Shown: piece after piece, positions 35,319-41,187 of the stretch
Position numbering within the stretch: position 1 is the stretch's first letter
Layout of the letters: each line of letters begins with the position of its first letter
DNA from: CAYLLD01 sp964425135
Lineage (GTDB): Bacteria > Pseudomonadota > Alphaproteobacteria > Rhodobacterales > Rhodobacteraceae
Reading direction: 5' to 3'
DNA: 41,187 bases
NCBI GenBank assembly: GCA_964425135.1
Contig: CAYRKW010000024.1
Location: 1-41,187, forward strand
Translations under genes and position numbers: made by a program
Notes under the pieces: model-generated
Seen by the model: the letters and a program-made list of their open reading frames with translations, nothing else
Told to the model about the DNA's origin: nothing
The model's database searches: none

Positions 35319-35724
35319 CGCGCTCGCTGCGATCCACAAGTCGGCCTTCAGCGAGACCGGACGCGGCTGGAGCGCGGATGAACTTGCCGACTATCTGACC
35401 GAAACACACACCCATCTGATCACATCCCCGCAAGGCTTCGCTCTTTTGCGCGTCATTGCCGATCAAGCGGAGCTTTTAACCATTGCTGTCCACCCGGACG
35501 CGCAATCCAGGGGCGAAGGCCGCAAACTGATGGACGATGTCCTCAAAACCGCGCGCCAGCACAACGCCGATGCGCTTTTTCTGGAAGTTGCGCAGGACAA
35601 TCAGGCCGCCCGCGCGCTCTATCACAGCTGCGGTTTTGACAGAGCGGCCTTTCGCAAGAATTACTACAAACGCGCTGGTCGCGACGCCGTTAGCGCGCTT
35701 GTCCTGCGCAAAACGCTGCGCTAG
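35308..35724 (+). CDS. rimI: GNAT acetyltransferase RimI-like
   Basis: 138 residues from ATG 35308, overlapping tsaB. GNAT fold with the acetyl-CoA loop QSRGEGRKL after LLTIAVHPDA and C-terminal ALYHSCGFDRAAFRKNYY, typical of RimI, the N-alpha-acetyltransferase of ribosomal protein S18. The tsaB-rimI pairing is common in bacteria and supports the assignment. A 12-base palindrome TGCGCTAGCGCA spans the stop codon. Confidence 0.88.
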   Translation: MTPDALAAIHKSAFSETGRGWSADELADYLTETHTHLITSPQGFALLRVIADQAELLTIAVHPDAQSRGEGRKLMDDVLKTARQHNADALFLEVAQDNQAARALYHSCGFDRAAFRKNYYKRAGRDAVSALVLRKTLR

Positions 35725-35778
35725 CGCAAAAAGACGGCTAATTTCGCGCGCCAAGCCAAGCGCAGGCCGAAAAAGGCG

Positions 35779-35819
35779 TTGACGCTGGCAAGCCATCCCG
35801 CATTATCACCTTTAAGGTG
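35779..35819 (+). promoter_or_regulatory. Putative promoter and operator of the BMP importer operon
   Basis: TTGACG (35779-35784), 16-base spacer, CATTAT (35801-35806). CACCTT-T-AAGGTG (35807-35819) is a perfect palindrome at the expected transcription start and could bind a repressor. The leader is about 100 bases to the ATG at 35918; nothing further is evident in it. Confidence 0.5.
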
Positions 35820-35917
35820 CCTGGGGTGTCGCGGTGTTCCGAGCCTGTCTGAAAACGCGCGCGAAACCTCAAAAGGCTCACAAGATCAGAACGATATTTC
35901 AACAGCGGAGAAATCAT

Positions 35918-36916
35918 ATGAAACTCATGCAGACTTTCGTCGGTGCAATGGCCTCCATGGCAGCTGCAACGATGGCTTTTGCGGCCGATCCGGCAATCAT
36001 CTACGACATGGGCGGCAAGTTCGACAAATCCTTCAACGAGGCGGCCTACAACGGCGCGCTCAAGTGGTCGGAAGAAACCGGAAACAGCTTCGTCGAATTC
36101 GAAATGCAGAACGAAGCCCAGCGTGAGCAGGCGCTGCGCCGCTTTGCATCGCGCGGCAACAATCCGATTGTTGTGACAGGCTTTGCATTTGGCGATGCGG
36201 TCAACGCGGTCGCAGCCGAGTTCCCAGACACGAAATTCGCGATCATCGACATGGTTGTTGACCAGCCCAACGTGCGCTCGGTTGTGTTCAAAGAGCATGA
36301 AGGGTCCTACCTCGTTGGCATGATGGCTGCGATGGCGTCCGAATCCGGCAAAATCGGATTTATCGGCGGCATGGACATCCCGCTTATCTCCAAATTCGCG
36401 TGCGGATATGTGCAGGGCGCCAAGGCGGCAAATCCTGACGTCGAAGTGTTCCAGAACATGACCGGCACAACGCCAGCAGCTTGGAATGACCCGGTGAAAG
36501 GCGGCGAGCTGACCCGCGCGCAGGTCGATCAGGGCGCTGACGTTGTCTATCACGCAGCAGGCGGCACAGGTCGCGGTGTTCTGCAAGCGGCAGCAGATGC
36601 GGACATTCTGGGCATCGGCGTGGACAGCAACCAGAACCACCTCTTCCCGGGCAAGGTTCTGACCTCCATGCTCAAGCGCGTTGATGTCGCCGTCTACAAC
36701 GCTTTCGCCGACGGCACATCCGATGGCGATTTTGCGACCGGCTTTAGCGTTCTGGGCCTCGCCGAAGGCGGCGTCGGCTACGCGATGGACGACAACAACG
36801 CCGAGCTTGTCAGCGCGGAAATGTCCGATGCGGTCAACGCTGCTGCCGCGAAAATCAAATCCGGTGAGCTTGCCGTTCACGACTACACCTCGGACAACAC
36901 CTGTCCGGTGATGTAA
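35918..36916 (+). CDS. BMP-family ABC transporter substrate-binding protein
   Basis: 332 residues from ATG 35918, with a signal peptide (cut near AFA-ADPAIIYDMGG) and the BMP fold (FDKSFNEAAYNG, FGDAVNAVAAEFPDTKFAIID, GVDSNQNHL). BMP-family proteins bind nucleosides or purines, so the operon is a likely purine-nucleoside importer; the exact ligand is not visible. A GGAG-like ribosome site precedes the start. The upstream ATG at 35834 would add a basic region before the signal and is not preferred. Confidence 0.92.
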   Translation: MKLMQTFVGAMASMAAATMAFAADPAIIYDMGGKFDKSFNEAAYNGALKWSEETGNSFVEFEMQNEAQREQALRRFASRGNNPIVVTGFAFGDAVNAVAAEFPDTKFAIIDMVVDQPNVRSVVFKEHEGSYLVGMMAAMASESGKIGFIGGMDIPLISKFACGYVQGAKAANPDVEVFQNMTGTTPAAWNDPVKGGELTRAQVDQGADVVYHAAGGTGRGVLQAAADADILGIGVDSNQNHLFPGKVLTSMLKRVDVAVYNAFADGTSDGDFATGFSVLGLAEGGVGYAMDDNNAELVSAEMSDAVNAAAAKIKSGELAVHDYTSDNTCPVM

Positions 36917-36923
36917 TCGCGGC

Positions 36924-38498
36924 ATGAGCGATCTGAAAAATACGCAGGGGCAGGCGGATACGTCTGCCCCTGCTATTGAACTCAAAGGAATTTCCAAATC
37001 CTTCGGCCCGGTACAGGCCAACAAGGATATTGATCTGCGCGTTATGCGCGGGACCATTCATGGTATCGTCGGTGAAAACGGCGCGGGCAAATCGACCCTC
37101 ATGTCGATCCTCTACGGCTTTTATAAAGCCGATAAGGGCGAGATTTTCATCAACGGTCAAAAGACGCTCATCCCCGACAGCAACGCCGCGATTGCAGCAG
37201 GCATCGGCATGGTCCACCAGCACTTCATGCTGGTAGAGCCGTTCTCTGTTCTGGAGAATGTCGTTCTGGGCGCAGAAGACGGCGCGCTCCTCAAACCCTC
37301 GCTCGCCAAAGCCCGCGATCTGCTAACCTCGCTCGCCGCAGAGTACGAATTGGACGTCGATCCGGATGCGACTGTTGGCAACCTGTCGGTTGGCCTGCAA
37401 CAGCGCGTTGAAATCCTAAAAGCGCTCTACCGCAAGGCCGACATCCTGATCCTTGACGAGCCAACCGGCGTGCTGACACCCGCTGAGGCCGACCACCTGT
37501 TCCGCATCCTTGAGGGGCTGAAGGATGAGGGGAAAACCATCATCCTGATCACCCACAAACTGCGCGAAATCATGGCCGTGACCGACACCGTCTCGGTGAT
37601 GCGGCGCGGCGAGATGACCGAAACCCGCAAAACCTCCGACACCAACGCGCAGGAACTGGCGGAGCTGATGGTGGGGCGTCAGGTGCTTTTGGAAGTCGAA
37701 AAATCGCCCGCTGTCCCCGGCGAAGAGGTGCTTGCGGTCGATAACCTGACCCTCACCGACGATCAGGGCGTGAGGAAACTCGATGACGTGTCCTTCCGGC
37801 TCAATGCCGGTGAAATTGTCGGCATCGCAGGTGTTGCCGGAAACGGCCAGTCCGAGCTTCTTTCGGTGCTCGCGGGCATTCGCCCTGCCGATAGCGGGGT
37901 TGTGCGCTATGGCGGTCATCTGCTCGACACATCGCTCAACGCCTCCCCCCAGATGCGGCGAGACCGAGGCATCACCCATGTGCCCGAAGATCGGCACAAG
38001 ATGGGCCTCGTCATGCCCTTCATGGCGTGGGAGAACGGCGCCTTCGGCTATCAGGCGGACCGCAATTTCAGCGGACCAACCGGCGCATGGAAACGCCGCC
38101 AGATCGTCGCCGATACCATCGGCAAAATCGACCGTTTCGACATTCGCCCCCCCGATCCGAACCTGAAGGCCGCGAATTTCTCCGGCGGCAATCAGCAGAA
38201 AATTGTGCTGGCCCGCGAGATCGAACGCAACCCGCGCCTGCTCTTGGTCGGTCAGCCCACACGCGGCGTCGATATCGGCGCCATCGAGTTCATTCACAAA
38301 CAGATCGTCGCTCTGCGCGACGAGGGCAAAGCGATCCTTCTGGTGTCGGTCGAGCTTGATGAAATCCTGTCCCTTTCGGACCGTGTGCTGGTGATGTTCG
38401 ACGGCAAGATCGTCGGCGAGCGTGATGCGGCTCAGACCAACAACGCAGAGCTTGGGATGCTCATGGCAGGCATGTCCGGCGGGGAGGAAGCGGCATGA
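36924..38498 (+). CDS. ABC transporter ATP-binding protein (two nucleotide-binding domains)
   Basis: 524 residues with two ABC domains. The first is canonical: Walker A GENGAGKST (50-58), signature LSVGLQQR, Walker B LILDEPT. The second is degenerate: Walker A GVAGNGQS (Gln for Lys) and VGQPTRGVD (Gln for the catalytic Glu), as in other sugar or nucleoside importers of this type. It drives the two permeases at 38495 and 40222. It starts 8 bases after the binding-protein gene and overlaps the next start (ATGA). Confidence 0.94.
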   Translation: MSDLKNTQGQADTSAPAIELKGISKSFGPVQANKDIDLRVMRGTIHGIVGENGAGKSTLMSILYGFYKADKGEIFINGQKTLIPDSNAAIAAGIGMVHQHFMLVEPFSVLENVVLGAEDGALLKPSLAKARDLLTSLAAEYELDVDPDATVGNLSVGLQQRVEILKALYRKADILILDEPTGVLTPAEADHLFRILEGLKDEGKTIILITHKLREIMAVTDTVSVMRRGEMTETRKTSDTNAQELAELMVGRQVLLEVEKSPAVPGEEVLAVDNLTLTDDQGVRKLDDVSFRLNAGEIVGIAGVAGNGQSELLSVLAGIRPADSGVVRYGGHLLDTSLNASPQMRRDRGITHVPEDRHKMGLVMPFMAWENGAFGYQADRNFSGPTGAWKRRQIVADTIGKIDRFDIRPPDPNLKAANFSGGNQQKIVLAREIERNPRLLLVGQPTRGVDIGAIEFIHKQIVALRDEGKAILLVSVELDEILSLSDRVLVMFDGKIVGERDAAQTNNAELGMLMAGMSGGEEAA

Positions 38499-39586
38499 GC
38501 GTCCTGCCGCGTTGGGTCGATGTCCTGCTGATCCCGCTGATCAACCTGATCCTTGCGTTTCTTGTCGCAGGTCTCGTGGTGGCCTTCATCGGTGAAGACC
38601 CGCTGCAAGCGATGAAAGTACTTATCACAGGCGCAACACGCGGCTCCTACGAGATCGGCTTCACGCTCTACTACGCCACCAGCTTCATCTTCACAGGTCT
38701 CGCGGTCGCCGTGGCCTTCCATGCCTCGCTCTTTAATATCGGCGGGGAAGGGCAGGCGAATTTCGCTGGCTTGGGCGTCGCTATCGTCGCGCTGACGATG
38801 GATTGGTCCAACTGGCTGATCGTCTTCCCGCTCGCGATTATCGCTTCCGCCCTCTTTGGCGCGGCTTGGGCGGCGATCCCGGCCTATCTGCAAGCCAAAC
38901 GCGGCAGCCATATCGTGATCACCACGATCATGTTCAACTACATCTCCTTCGCGGTGCTTGGCTATGTGCTGAACAATATCCTCAAACCCGAAGGCTCCAT
39001 GGCGCCCGAAAGCCGCCGCTTCGAAGACGGCGCACATTTGCCGTTCATGCATGAAATGGCCGAATGGTTTGGCATTAAAATGGCTGGAACCCCGATGAAT
39101 ATCTCGTTCTTCTGGGCGCTGATTTGCTGCGTTCTGGTCTGGTATCTCATCTGGCGCTCCAAGTTCGGCTATGAGACCCGCGCACACGGTCATTCGGAAA
39201 GCGCCGCGAAATACGCGGGCATCTCATCGACCCGCATCATCATCGTGGTCATGCTGATATCCGGCGCGCTGGCGGGGATGATGGCCCTCAATGTTGTGGT
39301 CGGTGGCTACTCGCAAAAGCTGGTGAATGACCCCATTCAAGGCGCAGGCTTTGTCGGCATCGCGGTGGCCCTCATGGGCCGCTCGCATCCGCTGGGCGTT
39401 CTGCTGGCCGCGATCCTGTTTGGCATTCTCTATCAGGGCGGCTCTGAATTGCAGTTCGAAATGGGCATCCCGACGCAAATGATCCTCGTCATACAGGCGC
39501 TCGTGATCCTCTTTGTTGGCGCGCTCGAAAACATGGTGCGCCTGCCGGTCGAGCGCGCATATCTTCGTATGCGGGGGAGCGGGTGA
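38495..39586 (+). CDS. ABC transporter permease, first subunit
   Basis: 363 residues with about eight to ten hydrophobic segments and the branched-chain/nucleoside permease pattern (LFNIGGEGQANFAGLGVAIV, AAIPAYLQAKRGSHIVITTI, GVALMGRSHPLG-like block GIAVALMGRSHPLGVLLAA). It forms half of the importer pore with the product of 40222-41187. It overlaps the ATPase gene by 4 bases and the LysE gene by 1 base. Confidence 0.92.
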   Translation: MSVLPRWVDVLLIPLINLILAFLVAGLVVAFIGEDPLQAMKVLITGATRGSYEIGFTLYYATSFIFTGLAVAVAFHASLFNIGGEGQANFAGLGVAIVALTMDWSNWLIVFPLAIIASALFGAAWAAIPAYLQAKRGSHIVITTIMFNYISFAVLGYVLNNILKPEGSMAPESRRFEDGAHLPFMHEMAEWFGIKMAGTPMNISFFWALICCVLVWYLIWRSKFGYETRAHGHSESAAKYAGISSTRIIIVVMLISGALAGMMALNVVVGGYSQKLVNDPIQGAGFVGIAVALMGRSHPLGVLLAAILFGILYQGGSELQFEMGIPTQMILVIQALVILFVGALENMVRLPVERAYLRMRGSG

Positions 39587-40218
39587 TGGACCAGATTGCC
39601 CCATATCTGCCGCAACTCATCCTCGCATGGTCAATCCAGGCCATGGGCGTGATCTCTCCAGGTCCGGCCGTCGTTCTGATCATGGGCGTGGCCGTCAAGC
39701 ATGGTCGTGGCACAGCGCTCATCACCTCCTTCGGCATCGCCTGCGCCTCGGTCGTTCTGGCGATTGCCACCGTCATCGGCATCGCCGCGCTGTTCGCCCA
39801 AGCCGCATGGCTCATGACCATCGTGCGCATCATCGGGGCGGCCTATCTCTTCTACCTTGCCTATAAAGCCTTCCGCACCGCCGTCACCCTGCCACCCATT
39901 GATCTGACCGCGCAATCCACGCCCAACAAAGCACACGCCGCGCTCGCCGGATGTGCCATGCAGCTGACCAACCCCAAGGCGATCTTCTTCTGGCTCGCGG
40001 TCGCAGCAGCGGGCGGTGTCGGCACCGCGCCCTTGCCCGTCATCGTCATCTTCGTGATCGGCGCTTTCGTCAATTCCTTCGTCGGGCACGGCGGCTACGC
40101 GCTGATCCTCTCCTCACCACCCATCCGACGCGGCTACCTGCGCGCGCGCCGCTACGTGGAAACTGCGCTCGGCACGGTGTTCGCCAGCGCTGGCCTGAAA
40201 CTGGCATTGGAGCGTTAG
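39586..40218 (+). CDS. LysE/RhtB-family exporter
   Basis: 210 residues from ATG 39586, preceded by GGGGGAG and sharing one base with the permease stop. About six membrane spans, with ISPGPAVVLIMGVAVKHGRG and QLTNPKAIFFWLAV typical of LysE/RhtB amino-acid exporters. It sits inside the importer operon between the two permease genes. An amino acid or metabolite made from the imported compound may be exported (inference). Confidence 0.88.
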   Translation: MDQIAPYLPQLILAWSIQAMGVISPGPAVVLIMGVAVKHGRGTALITSFGIACASVVLAIATVIGIAALFAQAAWLMTIVRIIGAAYLFYLAYKAFRTAVTLPPIDLTAQSTPNKAHAALAGCAMQLTNPKAIFFWLAVAAAGGVGTAPLPVIVIFVIGAFVNSFVGHGGYALILSSPPIRRGYLRARRYVETALGTVFASAGLKLALER

Positions 40219-40221
40219 AGC

Positions 40222-41187
40222 ATGGATATCGCCACCATCCTCCAAATCCTCGACAGCAGCCTGCGCCTCGCCACGCCACTCCTTTTCGCCTGCCTTGCTG
40301 GCCTTTATTCCGAGCGCGCGGGCGTCTTTGATATCGGGCTCGAAGGCAAAATGCTTGGCGCCGCCTTCGCCGCCGGCACAATCGCCTTTGTCACCGGCTC
40401 GGCATGGATGGGACTTGGGGCCGCGATACTGGTCTCCGTCACACTCGCGCTCATCCACGGTTTTGCCTCGATCACCCTGCGCGGCAACCAGATCATCTCC
40501 GGCGTTGCCATCAACTTCCTCGCATCAGGCCTGACCGTCCTTCTGGGGCAAAGCTTCTTTCAACAGGGCGGACAGACACCGCCACTCATCGACGGCGGAC
40601 GGTTCCAGGCGGTTAACCTTCCGTTCGCACAAGCCCTGCAAGACGTCCCGCTCCTCGGTCCGATCTACGCCGACCTGATCTCCGGCCACAACATCCTCGT
40701 CTACGCCGGGCTTGCAATGGTGCCGATCACCTGGTGGGCGCTCTTTCGCACCCGCTTCGGCCTGCGCCTGCGCGCCGTGGGCGAAAACCCCGGCGCGGTC
40801 GATACCGCCGGAATTTCCGTCGTTTGGCAACGCTACCAGGCAATGATCATCTGCGGCGCACTGTGCGGCGTATCGGGGGCGTATCTGTCCACCGCCATCG
40901 CCTCAGGCTTCGGACGGGAGATGTCGGCAGGGCGCGGCTTCATCGCACTCGCCGCCCTCATCTTCGCAAAATGGAGACCCGTCCCCGCGATGTGGGCCTG
41001 CCTTCTCTTCGGTTTTCTCGAAGCCATCGGCATCCGCTACCAGTCCATTGATCTGGGCGGGGTCATCGTTCCGGTCCAATTCATGCAAGCGCTGCCCTAC
41101 ATCCTGACCGTGGTGATCCTCGCAGGTTTCGTTGGCAAAGCCATCCCGCCCAAAGCCGGTGGCCGCCCATACGTGAAAGAACGCTAG
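40222..41187 (+). CDS. ABC transporter permease, second subunit
   Basis: 321 residues, complete, with the stop TAG at the last bases of the window. Polytopic; blocks ERAGVFDIGLEGKMLGAAFA, TLRGNQIISGVAINFLASGL and LRAVGENPGAVDTAGISV match the second permease of BMP-type nucleoside importers. It starts 3 bases after the LysE gene. Catabolic genes, if any, would lie beyond the window. Confidence 0.93.
   Translation: MDIATILQILDSSLRLATPLLFACLAGLYSERAGVFDIGLEGKMLGAAFAAGTIAFVTGSAWMGLGAAILVSVTLALIHGFASITLRGNQIISGVAINFLASGLTVLLGQSFFQQGGQTPPLIDGGRFQAVNLPFAQALQDVPLLGPIYADLISGHNILVYAGLAMVPITWWALFRTRFGLRLRAVGENPGAVDTAGISVVWQRYQAMIICGALCGVSGAYLSTAIASGFGREMSAGRGFIALAALIFAKWRPVPAMWACLLFGFLEAIGIRYQSIDLGGVIVPVQFMQALPYILTVVILAGFVGKAIPPKAGGRPYVKER

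Noticed and set aside
35738..37057. Long minus-strand reading frame opposite the BMP binding protein
   Set aside because: It is fully antisense to a clear gene and promoter region and has no recognisable domain.

Overview
The window looks like part of a Rhodobacterales (roseobacter-type alphaproteobacterial) chromosome in draft form. The signs are a complete CpaA-F/Tad pilus locus, a ligase-associated Lhr helicase and its PdeM partner, a BMP-type ABC importer, PhoX, GC-rich codon use and tightly overlapping operons. A run of exactly 100 N (4499-4598) joins two contigs, so linkage across it rests on scaffolding only.

Layout. (1) 26-400 is a non-autonomous, MITE-like element with imperfect terminal inverted repeats and TA flanks, sitting on the stop codon of pdeM (398-1090, -). 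(2) 1345-4497 is an arsenate-resistance operon: an ArsR-ArsC fusion, an ArsJ-associated GAPDH and ArsJ, with a palindromic operator across the first start codon. (3) 4599-8573, after the gap, is a damaged catabolic or transport cassette: a 5'-truncated DUF3604 gene (-) abuts a 5'-truncated tctB (+), followed by an intact tctA and a GntR regulator. (4) 8662-13170 (-) holds the Lhr-type helicase, a beta-hydroxyacid-dehydrogenase-like protein and a MoxR-like AAA+ ATPase. (5) 13324-14958 (+) is an uncharacterised polytopic membrane protein. (6) 15117-26749 (-) is the Tad pilus locus: two Flp-type pilins, CpaB, CpaC, an OmpA-like lipoprotein, two TadE/G-type minor pilins, CpaE, CpaF, TadB, TadC, two TPR lipoproteins and the CpaA prepilin peptidase. 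(7) 27192-29473 (+) is a lytic transglycosylase overlapping a HAD-UbiA fusion. (8) 29474-30945 is repeat-rich intergenic DNA around a rhomboid-fold protein that lacks its catalytic residues. (9) 30946-35724 (+) holds trpS, phoX behind a Pho box, and an nfu-tsaB-rimI operon. (10) 35918-41187 (+) is a BMP-family ABC importer operon (binding protein, double ATPase, permease, LysE exporter, second permease), complete at the window edge.

How it fits together. The ars operon would reduce arsenate (ArsC) and also form and export 1-arseno-3-phosphoglycerate (GAPDH plus ArsJ). Lhr helicase and PdeM normally form an adjacent DNA-repair pair; here about 7.5 kb of accessory DNA lies between them. The Tad genes form one long transcription unit whose pilin genes come first and are separated by a strong hairpin that could raise pilin output. 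The lytic transglycosylase reading away from the pilin promoter region could open peptidoglycan for the pilus, which is inference.

The most notable observations are the MITE-like element that preserves the pdeM stop codon, the split lhr/pdeM pair, the reciprocal DUF3604/tctB truncation, the pseudo-rhomboid, the CTG start of tsaB, the Pho box at phoX, DnaA-box-like 11-bp iterons and a long GC-rich hairpin upstream of trpS. I found no tRNA, rRNA or CRISPR array.
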